A stretch of DNA of 64,000 bases from Bog-756 sp963845485 (lineage in GTDB: Bacteria; Actinomycetota; Acidimicrobiia; Acidimicrobiales; RAAP-2), in assembly GCA_963845485.1 (NCBI GenBank), contig CAWJSI010000013.1, forward strand, positions 248,001 through 312,000, read 5' to 3'. Positions 26,208 through 35,025 of this stretch are shown in pieces. A program made the position numbers and the translations under genes. Position 1 is the first letter of the stretch; each line of letters begins with the position of its first letter. Under the pieces are notes generated by a model. It was given only the letters and a program-made list of their open reading frames with translations. It had not been told where the DNA came from and searched no databases.

Positions 26208-28337
26208 TCAGGTCCGGTCCCTGATCGACTCCAAGAAGGCCACCACCTCGGAGCGGTCCACCGTGCGCTTCATGGGCGGGACCCGGGCCAAGAGGGCCCC
26301 CCGGTAGCGGGCGGTGGCCAGCCGGCCGTCGAGCACCGCCACCACCCCCCGGTCCCGGTCCGACCGGATGAGCCGGCCGGCCCCCTGGGCGAGCAGGGTG
26401 CCGGCCCGGGGCAGGTCGACCACGCTGAAGGCCCCGGCTCCGGCCCGGTCCCGCCGGGCCTCGAGCACCGGTTCGTCGGGGCGGGGGAACGGGATGCGGT
26501 CGATGGTGACGAGGCTCAGCGTGGGACCGGGCACGTCCACCCCCTGCCAGTAGCCGAGCGTGGCGAACAACGAGGCGGACTCGTCGGTCCGGAACGCCTC
26601 GACCAGGGCCGGCTTGGGCAGGTCGGACTGGGCCAGGACGGGCAGGTCCAAGCGCTCCCGGAGGGCCTCGACGGCGGCCCGCATGGCCCGCCAGCTGGTG
26701 AACAGGGCGAGGGTCCTCCCGCCCGCCGCCCGGATCAGCACCTCGAGCTCGTCGTGGAGGGCCGGCTCGGACTCCGGGCTCCGGCGATCGGGCAACGACC
26801 GGGCCACGTACAACAGGGCGTGGGTGCGGTAGTCGAACGGACTTCCGACATCGAGCTCGTCGTAGCGGCCCTCGGGAAGGCCCAGTCGCTCGGCCAGGCC
26901 CAACGGGACGGTGGCCGACGTGAGCACGCCGGTCACCTCGCCCCACAGTTGTTCGGCCAGCAGGGGGGCCACGTCGATGGGCGACACCCGCAGGCTCGGG
27001 GCCCGCGACCCGCCGTCGACCCACGCCACCTCGTCGTCGCCGAGCGCGGGCAGGCGGGCGAGGTCGGCGGCCAGGTGGCCGGCGGCCAGCTGGGCCCGGT
27101 CGCGCCGGGACCGCGACGCCCCCGACTCGTCGTCACCGGCGAGGCGGTCCGCCTCACGCAGGTGGTCGATGAGGCGACCCACCCGCCCGGTGGCCAGCGC
27201 CACCACCTGGTGGAGGTCGGGGTCGCCCGAGGGCGCAGCCGCTCGGTGCTCGACCCGCACGGCCCGGGCGGGCTCGGCCAACCCGAGTTCGAAGCCGAGG
27301 GGCTCGGGCGCCTCGTCGACCTCGGGGTGGCTCGACCCTCCGGCCTCGCCCCGGAGGGTGCGGTGGTCCAGGCGCTGTCCGACCACGGGGCGGAGGACGC
27401 GCTGGAGCAGGTCGCCCACCTCGGCCACCCCGTCGGCGGTGTCGAGGGCGCTCGACGAGCCGGCGTCGAGCAGGGGGCGACAGGTGGCGGCCAGGGCCCG
27501 GAAACGACCGGGACCGATCTCGACGCCCAGGCTGTCGGTCATCACCTCTTCCACCTCGTGGGCCTCGTCGAAGACCACCACCGAGTGCGGCGGCAGCACG
27601 GCACCGCCACTGGCCAGGTGGGCCCCGTAGAGGTGGGTGTTCACCACCACGACGTCGGCTTCGGCGGCCCGGCTGCGGGCGGCCTCGGCGAAGCAGTCCC
27701 GGCCCGACGGGCACCGGAAGGCCCCCGGGCACTCGCGGGCCGTGGTCGAGACCATGGCCCAGGCCCGGAAGTGGGGCTCGAAGGCCAGCTCGGCCCGGTC
27801 GCCGGTGTCGGTGTCGTCGGCCCAGTCGACCAGTCGACGGACCTGGTCACCGAGCCGACCCACCTCGGTCGGATCGTCGGGGGCCTGGGCCCGGTCGCCC
27901 CCGTCCGACGAGGCCGTCAGCGGGTCATCGGCGTCAGGGGGATCGGCGGAGGCGGGTTGCAAGGTCATCTGGTCGCCCCGACCGCCTATCTCGGCCACCC
28001 GCTGGCGGCACAGGTAGTTGCTGCGACCTTTCAGGACGGCGAAGGTGAACCCGCCGGAGGCGGCCCCGGCCACCTGGGGGAGGTCGTTGTGGGCCAACTG
28101 GTCCTGCAGGGCCTTGGTGGCGGTGGCGACCACCACCCGCTCGCCCGAGAGTGCGGCCGGGATGAGATAGGCCAGGGACTTGCCGGTGCCCGTCCCGGCC
28201 TGGACGACCAGATGGCGTCGCTGGGCCACCGAGCGGGCCACGGCCTGGGCCATGTCCTGTTGGCCCGAACGGGCCTCACCGCCACCGGGGAGCCCGGCCG
28301 TGACCGCCGCCAGCGTGCCGGTCACGTCGTCGGGCAT
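26208..28337 (-). CDS. DinG/XPD-family ATP-dependent DNA helicase
   Basis: 709-aa superfamily 2 helicase. Walker A QAGTGTGKS (46-54), DEAH at 257-260, and four cysteines C110, C203, C209 and C215 between them in the pattern of the 4Fe-4S cluster of DinG/XPD. The C-terminal motor carries LATLGYWQGVDVPG (here FATLGYWQGVDVPG) and QGAGRLIRSDRDRGVV. It should unwind 5'-3' on structured or damaged DNA. Length is typical for actinobacterial DinG-like proteins. Monocistronic, ending against era. Confidence 0.92.
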   Translation of the reverse strand: MPDDVTGTLAAVTAGLPGGGEARSGQQDMAQAVARSVAQRRHLVVQAGTGTGKSLAYLIPAALSGERVVVATATKALQDQLAHNDLPQVAGAASGGFTFAVLKGRSNYLCRQRVAEIGGRGDQMTLQPASADPPDADDPLTASSDGGDRAQAPDDPTEVGRLGDQVRRLVDWADDTDTGDRAELAFEPHFRAWAMVSTTARECPGAFRCPSGRDCFAEAARSRAAEADVVVVNTHLYGAHLASGGAVLPPHSVVVFDEAHEVEEVMTDSLGVEIGPGRFRALAATCRPLLDAGSSSALDTADGVAEVGDLLQRVLRPVVGQRLDHRTLRGEAGGSSHPEVDEAPEPLGFELGLAEPARAVRVEHRAAAPSGDPDLHQVVALATGRVGRLIDHLREADRLAGDDESGASRSRRDRAQLAAGHLAADLARLPALGDDEVAWVDGGSRAPSLRVSPIDVAPLLAEQLWGEVTGVLTSATVPLGLAERLGLPEGRYDELDVGSPFDYRTHALLYVARSLPDRRSPESEPALHDELEVLIRAAGGRTLALFTSWRAMRAAVEALRERLDLPVLAQSDLPKPALVEAFRTDESASLFATLGYWQGVDVPGPTLSLVTIDRIPFPRPDEPVLEARRDRAGAGAFSVVDLPRAGTLLAQGAGRLIRSDRDRGVVAVLDGRLATARYRGALLARVPPMKRTVDRSEVVAFLESIRDRT

Positions 28338-28390
28338 CCACCGACCCTACCGGCGGCCCCGACCGGCCCCCGACACCCATGGGCGGTGGC

Positions 28391-29149
28391 TCAGTGCCAC
28401 TCGACGGCCAGGCCTACGGCCACGCCGAGACCCACGACGACGATGACCCAGCGCAGGAGCTTGGCGGGCAGGCGACGGCCGAAGCGTCCACCGACCTGAC
28501 CGCCGATGATCGAGCCTGCGGCGATCAGGCCGGCCACGTCCCAGGCGATGTGGGTGGTGGCGATGAAGAACACGCCGGCCACCGCGTTCACCACCAGGGC
28601 CAGCACGTTCTTCACACCGTTCAACCGTTGGAGGTCGTCGTCGATGAAGATGGCCAGCAGGGCGATGAGGATGACCCCCTGGGCGGCGCCGAAGTAGCCC
28701 CCGTAGACACCGGTGAGGAAGACCCCGACGAGGAGGCCGGCCCCGCCGTGGAGGCGCCGGTTACCCCGTCGCTCCAGCCCGGCGCTGATCCGCGGCTGGG
28801 CCGCCATCAACAGGGCGGCGATGGCGATGAGGACGGGCACGGCGGCCTTGAAGACGCCGTGGGGGAGGGAGAGCAACAAGATGGCCCCGGCCAGGCCGCC
28901 GAGGAGGGATGCCGATCCCAGCTGGAGGACCCGGGTGCGTTGGCCCACCAGCTCCCGGCGGTAGGCCGTCACCGCGCTGACGCTGCCGGGCACCAGCCCG
29001 ACGGTGTTGGACACGTTGGCCAACACCGGCGGGTAGCCCAGGGCCAACAGGGTGGGGAAGGTGATCAGTGAGCCCGAGCCGACGATCACGTTGACCGTGC
29101 CGGCCGCCAATCCGGCGGCGAAGATGGCCAGAGCGTCCTGCGGTGACAT
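28391..29149 (-). CDS. TauE/SafE-family sulfite/organosulfonate exporter
   Basis: 252-aa polytopic membrane protein with about eight helices. The two inverted repeats show GTVNVIVGSGSLITFPTLLALGYPPVLANVSNTVGL and VFLTGVYGGYFGAAQGVI, typical of TauE/SafE (DUF81). The family moves sulfite, sulfoacetate or related anions; substrate not determinable. Divergent from uppS and 53 nt upstream of the dinG-like gene. Confidence 0.9.
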   Translation of the reverse strand: MSPQDALAIFAAGLAAGTVNVIVGSGSLITFPTLLALGYPPVLANVSNTVGLVPGSVSAVTAYRRELVGQRTRVLQLGSASLLGGLAGAILLLSLPHGVFKAAVPVLIAIAALLMAAQPRISAGLERRGNRRLHGGAGLLVGVFLTGVYGGYFGAAQGVILIALLAIFIDDDLQRLNGVKNVLALVVNAVAGVFFIATTHIAWDVAGLIAAGSIIGGQVGGRFGRRLPAKLLRWVIVVVGLGVAVGLAVEWH

Positions 29150-29261
29150 GGGCAGGGTCTAGTCCCCACAGCGCGCCGACTCAACACTCGGTGGGGTCGA
29201 CGGGCCCGACGCGGGGGGCGGGGCCCGAGCAGGCCAGGCACGGGATCGGGCCTGGAGGCGA

Positions 29262-29267
29262 TAGGTT
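29262..29267 (+). promoter_or_regulatory. -10 box of uppS (leaderless type)
   Basis: TAGGTT lies 6 nt before GTG 29274. Confidence 0.5.
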
Positions 29268-29273
29268 CGCGGC

Positions 29274-30044
29274 GTGCAATCCGACCAGTCAGGGCCCGAG
29301 GGCACGGGCGAGCCCCGGCGGCCCACGGTGACCGCCGCCGACCTGCTCGGCGGTCCCATCCCGGCGCACGTGGCCTGCGTCATGGACGGCAACGGACGGT
29401 GGGCGGCTCGTCGGGGACTGGCCCGCACCGAGGGTCATGCTGCCGGGGAGGCCGCCCTCCTCGATGCCGTGGAGGGCGCACTGGACCTGGGCATCCCCTG
29501 GATCACCATGTACGCCTTCTCCACCGAGAATTGGCGGCGACCGGCCGACGAGGTGCGGTATCTGATGGGCTTCAACGAGAGCCTGCTGATGCGACGTCGT
29601 GACGAGCTCCACGACAAGGGGGTGCGGATCCGCTTCGCCGGGCGACGGGACTGGCGGGTGCCCAAGCGGGTGCTCCGGCGCATGGACGAGTCGATCGACC
29701 TCACCTCAGCCAATCGGCGTTGCACCCTGACCATGGCGTTCAACTACGGGGGTCGGGCAGAAATCGTCGACGCCGTCCAGCGCCTGGTGGCCGACGGCGT
29801 GGCCGCCGACAAGGTCAACGAGAAGGCCATCCGGTCCCGGCTGTACTTCCCCGACCAGCCCGACCCCGACCTGGTCATCCGGACCTCGGGCGAGCACCGG
29901 ATCTCCAACTTCCTCCTGTGGCAGCTGGCCTACAGCGAGCTGGTCTTCGACGACGTCTTGTGGCCCGACTTCCGTCGGGGCCATCTCTTCGAGGCCGTGC
30001 GCGACTTCCAGCAGCGCCAGCGCCGGTTCGGCGGTGTCCAGTGA
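29274..30044 (+). CDS. uppS: polyprenyl diphosphate synthase (UppS-type)
   Basis: 256-aa cis-prenyltransferase. MDGNGRWAARRGL carries the catalytic Asp of region I, YAFSTENWRRP is region III, FAGRRDW and LTMAFNYGGRAEIVDAV follow, and PDLVIRTSGEHRISNFLLWQLAYSE is region V. It makes the lipid carrier for peptidoglycan and wall glycans. In actinobacteria two paralogs with short- or long-chain products are common, so the exact chain length is uncertain. First gene of a coupled run to glyS. Confidence 0.95.
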   Translation: MQSDQSGPEGTGEPRRPTVTAADLLGGPIPAHVACVMDGNGRWAARRGLARTEGHAAGEAALLDAVEGALDLGIPWITMYAFSTENWRRPADEVRYLMGFNESLLMRRRDELHDKGVRIRFAGRRDWRVPKRVLRRMDESIDLTSANRRCTLTMAFNYGGRAEIVDAVQRLVADGVAADKVNEKAIRSRLYFPDQPDPDLVIRTSGEHRISNFLLWQLAYSELVFDDVLWPDFRRGHLFEAVRDFQQRQRRFGGVQ

Positions 30045-30361
30045 TCCGTCGACCCGACGATGCCGGAGGCGTCTGGATCATCACCGGCCTCGTGGTCGGG
30101 GCCATCGTCTACGCCGGCATGGTCCTCATGATGATCGCCGGCTTCACGGTCGTGGCCCCCCTCGTGGTCATCCCGCCGGTGCTCGCCGCACTGATCGGTG
30201 CCAACAACCTGATCGGTGGGGGACGGACCCACGGCCGCTCCTCGGGCCGACCGGTCGGCCAGGGCCAGGCGCCGCTGTCGTCGAGCGGTCCGAACGGCAC
30301 CCTGCCCCCGGTACCGCCGTCGGCCGAGGCTGTCCCCGAGGAGGGACGCAGGCCCCGATGA
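30041..30361 (+). CDS. small membrane protein of unknown function
   Basis: 106 aa. A GTG start overlaps the uppS stop (GTGA) and the stop overlaps the recO start (ATGA), so it is translationally coupled on both sides, good evidence that it is a real gene. Residues about 10-30 and 33-53 form two hydrophobic helices (WIITGLVVGAIVYAG, FTVVAPLVVIPPVLAALIG); the rest is a Gly/Ser/Pro-rich cytoplasmic-type tail. No family recognised. Confidence 0.7.
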   Translation: MIRRPDDAGGVWIITGLVVGAIVYAGMVLMMIAGFTVVAPLVVIPPVLAALIGANNLIGGGRTHGRSSGRPVGQGQAPLSSSGPNGTLPPVPPSAEAVPEEGRRPR

Positions 30362-31083
30362 CCTTGTTCCGCGACCGGGGCATGGTGCTGCGCACCATCC
30401 GGCTGGGCGAGGCCGATCGGATCGTGACCCTGATGACCGAGGAGCACGGCAAGGTGCGGGCCGTGGCCAAAGGGGTCCGGCGCACCACCTCCAAGTTCGG
30501 GTCACGCCTCGAGCCGCTCAGTCACGTGGCCCTGCTGGGCTGGCAGGGCCGCGGCGATCTGGACACCATCAACCAGGTCGAGGTCATCGACACCAACCGG
30601 GTGGTGCGCGAGGACCTCGACCGGATGGCTGCGGCCATGTCCATGCTGGAGGTCGTCGACCAGATCGGCCAGGAGCGGCACGGAAACCCGCGGCTCTACG
30701 AGATGCTGGTCGGGGCCATCGCCGCCCTGGCCGAGCAGAACTCCCCGCTGGTGGCCCCGGCCTTCTTCCTCAAGGTGCTGGCCCTCGAGGGCTCCGCCCC
30801 CGTGCTCGACGGCTGCGTGTCGTGCGGCGAGGAGGATCCCGACCTGCTGGTGGCCTTCGACCTCGTGGAGGGCGGCGTGCTCTGCCGGAACTGCCGGCGG
30901 GGCCGACCGCTCTCACCGGCCGGCCTCGACCTGCTGCGTCGGACCCTCGGTGGGGGCCTGGCGGGGGTGTTGGCCGAGCCCCGCTCGCCGGTTACCGACG
31001 AGATCACCGCGCTGGCCACCGAGGCGATGGAGGGCCATCTCGACCGCCGGCTCCGCTCGGTGCGTTCGAGCCAGGTGTCCTGA
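30358..31083 (+). CDS. recO: DNA repair protein RecO
   Basis: 241-aa protein with the N-terminal OB fold (RDRGMVLRTIRLGEADRIVTLMTEEHGKVRAVAKGVR) and the helical C-terminal domain with the zinc motif CVSCGEEDPD...CRNC. RecO loads RecA with RecR at gaps and anneals SSB-coated DNA. era-recO proximity with uppS is the usual Gram-positive grouping. Starts by ATGA overlap. Confidence 0.96.
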   Translation: MTLFRDRGMVLRTIRLGEADRIVTLMTEEHGKVRAVAKGVRRTTSKFGSRLEPLSHVALLGWQGRGDLDTINQVEVIDTNRVVREDLDRMAAAMSMLEVVDQIGQERHGNPRLYEMLVGAIAALAEQNSPLVAPAFFLKVLALEGSAPVLDGCVSCGEEDPDLLVAFDLVEGGVLCRNCRRGRPLSPAGLDLLRRTLGGGLAGVLAEPRSPVTDEITALATEAMEGHLDRRLRSVRSSQVS

Positions 31084-31084
31084 G

Positions 31085-32473
31085 ATGCCCGGCACGGCCG
31101 GAGCCTCCGGTCCGGCCGTCGGCCGGCCCCGGGGCACCACGGTGATCTGGTTCCGGCGGGACCTGCGGACCGCCGACCACCCCGCCCTACTGGCGGCCGT
31201 GGCCGAGGCGTCCTCGGCCGGCAGCACCGTCGCCCCCCTGTTCGTGGTGGACGAGACCCTCGTGGCGTCGTCGGGGGCCAACCGGCGTGCTTTCCTCGCT
31301 GGCTCGCTGACCGACCTCGACACCCAACTCGAGGGATCGTTGACGCTCCGGGCCGGTCGCCCCGAGGAGGTGGTGCCCTCCTTCGCCGCCGAAGTGGGGG
31401 CGAGCACCGTGTACGCCACCGGTGACACCGCCCCCTACGGCCGGCGACGGGACGCACGAGTGGCGGCGGCCCTCGAGGGGTTGGGCGCGACGCTCGCCCG
31501 GCTGGGCTCCCCCTACGCCGTGTCCCCGGGTCGGGTGCGGACACAGGGCGGGGCTCCCTACCGGGTCTTCACGCCGTTCCGCCGGGGTTGGGAGGCCGAG
31601 GGCTGGCCCCCACCCTCGGCGACCCCGACCGGGGTGCGGTGGTCGTCCGTCGAGTCCGACACCACCGTGGAGGACGTGGCGACGACGGCTGCCTCGCCGG
31701 CGCTGCCGGTCCCCGGACTCACCGCAGCCAACGAGGCCCTCGACCGGTTCATCGCCGCCCCGGTCGAGCGGTACGGCGACGAGCGGGACCGGCCCGACCA
31801 CGAGGGGACGTCTCGCCTCTCGCCCTACCTGCGCTTCGGCACGATCCATCCCCGCCAGGTGCTGGCCCGCCTCCCGGGGGGTGCGGGGGCAGGAGTGTTC
31901 CGCTCCGAGCTGGCCTGGCGGGAGTTCTACGCCGACGTCCTCTGGCACCATCCCGCTTCGGGGTGGGCGAACTTCCAGGCGGTGGGGGACCACCTCCGAT
32001 GGGACTCGGGTCCCGAGGCCGACGAGCGCTTTGCCGCCTGGGCAGCCGGCCTCACCGGTTTCCCCCTGGTCGATGCGGGCATGCGCCAGCTCCTCGCCGA
32101 GGGGTGGATGCACAACCGGGTCCGCATGCTGACCGCCTCGTTTCTGGTCAAGGACCTCCACCTCGACTGGCGCCGCGGGGCCCGGCACTTCCTCGACCTC
32201 CTGGTGGACGGCGACCTCGCCTCCAACAACCACGGGTGGCAGTGGGTGGCCGGGACGGGCACCGATGCCGCCCCCTTCCACCGGGTGTTCAATCCCACCC
32301 TGCAGGCCGACCGGTTCGACCCCGACGGCGCCTACGTCCGGACCTACGTTCCCGAGGTCGGCGGCACCGACTATCCAGACCCCGTCGTCGACCATCCCAC
32401 CGAGCGGGCCGAGGCCCTCAGGCGCTGGGAGGAGGCCAAGCTGTCCCTCGCCGCTGCCGGTCCGTCCCGGTGA
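31085..32473 (+). CDS. phr: DNA photolyase (cryptochrome/photolyase family)
   Basis: 462 aa. TVIWFRRDLRTADHPAL starts the antenna-binding Rossmann domain; the FAD domain has GTSRLSPYLRFGTIHPRQ, ELAWREFYADVLW, DAGMRQLLAEGWMHNRVRM and DLASNNHGWQWVAGTGTDAAPFHRVFNPTLQ, typical of class I CPD photolyases. It repairs UV dimers by light-driven electron transfer. ATG 31085 lies one nt after the recO stop; GTG 31142 just before VIWFRRDLR is an alternative. Its stop overlaps the hemW start. Confidence 0.94.
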   Translation: MPGTAGASGPAVGRPRGTTVIWFRRDLRTADHPALLAAVAEASSAGSTVAPLFVVDETLVASSGANRRAFLAGSLTDLDTQLEGSLTLRAGRPEEVVPSFAAEVGASTVYATGDTAPYGRRRDARVAAALEGLGATLARLGSPYAVSPGRVRTQGGAPYRVFTPFRRGWEAEGWPPPSATPTGVRWSSVESDTTVEDVATTAASPALPVPGLTAANEALDRFIAAPVERYGDERDRPDHEGTSRLSPYLRFGTIHPRQVLARLPGGAGAGVFRSELAWREFYADVLWHHPASGWANFQAVGDHLRWDSGPEADERFAAWAAGLTGFPLVDAGMRQLLAEGWMHNRVRMLTASFLVKDLHLDWRRGARHFLDLLVDGDLASNNHGWQWVAGTGTDAAPFHRVFNPTLQADRFDPDGAYVRTYVPEVGGTDYPDPVVDHPTERAEALRRWEEAKLSLAAAGPSR

Positions 32474-33636
32474 GTGCCGCCCCGCCCTTCGGGGTCTACG
32501 TCCACGTCCCGTTCTGCCGGGCCCGCTGTGACTACTGCGCGTTCGCCACCTATACCGACCGGGACCATCTGATGGAGGCCTACGCCGCCGCCTGCTCCGT
32601 CGAAGTGGAGCGCGCCGTCGGGGAGGGGATGCCTCCGGCCACGTCGGTCTTCTTCGGTGGCGGAACCCCGTCCCGACTCCCAGCCGACCTGTTGGCCGGG
32701 ATCCTCGCTTCGGTGCCCCGCCGGACCGGCGCCGAGGTAACCGTCGAGTGCAATCCCGAGGACGCCGACGCCGACCGGCTGGCCGAGTACCGGGCGGCCG
32801 GGGTGAACCGGATCTCCCTCGGCGTGCAGTCGACCGTCCCCCACGTGCTCGCCGGCCTGGGTCGCCGCCACGGCTCGGACCGGGCCACCGAGGCGGCCGA
32901 GGCGGTGGCGGGCGCCGGATTCGACTCGTGGAGCATGGACCTGATCATCGGGGGCTCGGGGGAGCGCGATGCCGACTGGAGGCAGAGCCTGGAAGACGTC
33001 CTCTCCCTGGCCTCGCCGCCCCCGCACCTGAGCGCCTACTCGCTCACCGTCGAGCCGGGCACCCCGCTCGCCGCGGCCCCCGACCGTCATCCCGACGAGG
33101 ACGCCCAGGCCGGCCGGTACGAGGAGGCCGACTCGGTGCTGACCGCGGCGGGCTACCGGTGGGAGGAGATCTCCAACTGGTCACTCCCCGGCCACGAGTG
33201 CCGCCACAACGGCCTCTACTGGGCCCAGGGTGACTACCGGGGCATCGGGTCGGCGGCCCACTCCCACAGTCACGGCCGACGGTGGTGGAATGTCCGGACC
33301 CCCGACCGCTACGTGGCGGCCATCGGCGCCGGCCGTTCCGCGCTGGCCGGGGAGGAGGTGCTCACCCCTGAGCAGCGCCGCTTCGAGGCCCTCGCCCTGG
33401 GCCTGCGCACCCCGGCCGGGGTACCGACCGACTCCCTACCTCGTGACCCGGACCTCGACGACCTGGTGGTCCGATCCGGGGGTCGTGCCGTGCTGACCGT
33501 CCGGGGACGCCTGCTGGCCAACGCCGTCACCACCCGTCTCCTCTCCGGGGTCGACGACGAGATGGACGGCGGGTGGGCCGGGGAGGCCGTGGTCGCCACT
33601 CCCGGGTCAGCCGGTACCATTCGTCCCTATGCCTGA
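32470..33636 (+). CDS. hemW: radical SAM heme chaperone HemW
   Basis: 388-aa radical SAM protein with the cluster motif FCRARCDYC (CxxxCxxC), FFGGGTPSRL, VECNPEDADADRLAEYRAAGVNRISLGVQS and the HemN C-terminal domain. The spacing C-x3-C-x2-C followed by Ala-Phe fits HemW rather than the true CPO HemN. It inserts heme into respiratory proteins. GTG start overlaps the photolyase stop and the gene's end overlaps the glyS start by 8 nt. In most Gram-positives hemW follows lepA; here they are 25 kb apart. Confidence 0.93.
   Translation: MSAAPPFGVYVHVPFCRARCDYCAFATYTDRDHLMEAYAAACSVEVERAVGEGMPPATSVFFGGGTPSRLPADLLAGILASVPRRTGAEVTVECNPEDADADRLAEYRAAGVNRISLGVQSTVPHVLAGLGRRHGSDRATEAAEAVAGAGFDSWSMDLIIGGSGERDADWRQSLEDVLSLASPPPHLSAYSLTVEPGTPLAAAPDRHPDEDAQAGRYEEADSVLTAAGYRWEEISNWSLPGHECRHNGLYWAQGDYRGIGSAAHSHSHGRRWWNVRTPDRYVAAIGAGRSALAGEEVLTPEQRRFEALALGLRTPAGVPTDSLPRDPDLDDLVVRSGGRAVLTVRGRLLANAVTTRLLSGVDDEMDGGWAGEAVVATPGSAGTIRPYA
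33615..33620 (+). promoter_or_regulatory. -10 box of glyS inside hemW
   Basis: TACCAT lies 8 nt before ATG 33629, within the end of hemW, and could give glyS its own leaderless transcript. Confidence 0.35.
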
Positions 33637-34960
33637 CCCGGAAGTACCGACCGACGCGCCCGACGACCTGATGGAGAAGATCGTCTCGCTGTGCAAGCGA
33701 CGCGGCTTCATCTTCCAGTCGGCCGAGATCTACGGTGGCTTCCGTTCCACCTACGACTACGGCCCGTTGGGTGTGAACCTCCTACGCAACGTCAAGAACG
33801 CCTGGTGGGAGGCCATGGTGCAGCGACGCGACGACGTGGTCGGCCTCGACGCCTCGATCTTGTCCCCGCCGGCCGTCTGGGAGGCGTCCGGTCATCTCTC
33901 CAACTTCACGGACCCCCTGGTGGACTGTCGGAAGTGTCACCAGCGATGGCGTCAGGACAAGATCGACGGGGTGTGTCCCAACTGCGGCTCCACCGAGTTC
34001 ACCGAGGCTCGTGCCTTCAATCTCATGTTCAAGACCCACGCCGGACCGCTGGAAAACGAAGGGGCCGTGGCCTACCTCCGCCCCGAGACGGCCCAGGGCA
34101 TGTTCATCAACTTCGCCAACGTGCTCCAGACCACCCGGAAGAAGCCCCCCTTCGGCATCGCCCAGGTGGGCAAGTCGTTCCGTAACGAGATCACCCCCCA
34201 GAACTTCGTCTTTCGGACCCGCGAGTTCGAGCAGATGGAGATGGAGTACTTCGTCCCCCCGGCCGAGGCCCAGCAGTGGTTCGAGTACTGGTTGGACGAG
34301 CGGTTCCGCTGGTACACCGACCTCGGCATACCCGCCGAGCAGCTCCACCTGCGCCATCACGACGCCTCGGAACTTTCGCACTACTCGGCGGGGACGGCCG
34401 ACGTGGAGTTCCTCTTCCCCTGGGGATGGGACGAACTGGAAGGCATCGCCAATCGCACCGACTTCGATCTGTTGGCCCATGCGGCCGCCTCGGGCGAGCG
34501 CCTCGAGTACTTCGACCAGGCCTCGGGCGAGCGCTACGTCCCCTACGTCATCGAGCCGGCCGCCGGTGCCACCCGGACCATGATGGCTTTCTTGCTGTCG
34601 GCCTACCACGAGGACGTGGTCGGTGGTGAGGCCCGCTCGGTGCTGCGGCTGCATCCGAGGCTGGCCCCCTATCAGGTCGGGGTGCTGCCCCTGTCCAAGA
34701 AGGAGACGCTCGAACCCCTGGCCCGCCAGGTGCTGGCCTCCCTCCAACCGCACTTCATGTGCGACTACGACACCACCCAGTCGATCGGGAAGCGCTACCG
34801 CCGCCAGGACGAGGTGGGCACCCCGTGGTGCGTCACCATCGACTTCGATTCGCTGGAGGACCGGTCCGTGACAGTGCGCGACCGCGACACGACCGAACAG
34901 GTCCGGATACCGATAGACGGGCTGGTGACCGAACTCCGGGCCCGCATGGATCGCGTCTGA
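33629..34960 (+). CDS. glyS: glycyl-tRNA synthetase (dimeric alpha2 type)
   Basis: 443-aa class II synthetase of the one-chain (GlyQS, eukaryote/archaea-like) type. KRRGFIFQSAEIYGGFRSTYDYGPLG opens the catalytic domain, a zinc-ribbon-like insert has CRKC and CPNC, motif 2 is VGKSFRNEITPQNFVFRTREFEQMEMEYF, and motif 3 lies in AGATRTMMAFL. The anticodon-binding domain follows (LAPYQVGVLPLS). It charges tRNA-Gly. Actinobacteria use this form. No glycine riboswitch is visible upstream. Confidence 0.96.
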   Translation: MPDPEVPTDAPDDLMEKIVSLCKRRGFIFQSAEIYGGFRSTYDYGPLGVNLLRNVKNAWWEAMVQRRDDVVGLDASILSPPAVWEASGHLSNFTDPLVDCRKCHQRWRQDKIDGVCPNCGSTEFTEARAFNLMFKTHAGPLENEGAVAYLRPETAQGMFINFANVLQTTRKKPPFGIAQVGKSFRNEITPQNFVFRTREFEQMEMEYFVPPAEAQQWFEYWLDERFRWYTDLGIPAEQLHLRHHDASELSHYSAGTADVEFLFPWGWDELEGIANRTDFDLLAHAAASGERLEYFDQASGERYVPYVIEPAAGATRTMMAFLLSAYHEDVVGGEARSVLRLHPRLAPYQVGVLPLSKKETLEPLARQVLASLQPHFMCDYDTTQSIGKRYRRQDEVGTPWCVTIDFDSLEDRSVTVRDRDTTEQVRIPIDGLVTELRARMDRV

Positions 34961-35025
34961 TTCGGCCGGGCGTCGCCGGGCGACCCATCACCGGCCGACC
35001 GAACAGAGTGTGCGATCATCGCGCC

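Noticed and set aside
33500..33628. Glycine riboswitch before glyS
   Set aside because: The start lies inside hemW and no riboswitch-like paired elements are seen.
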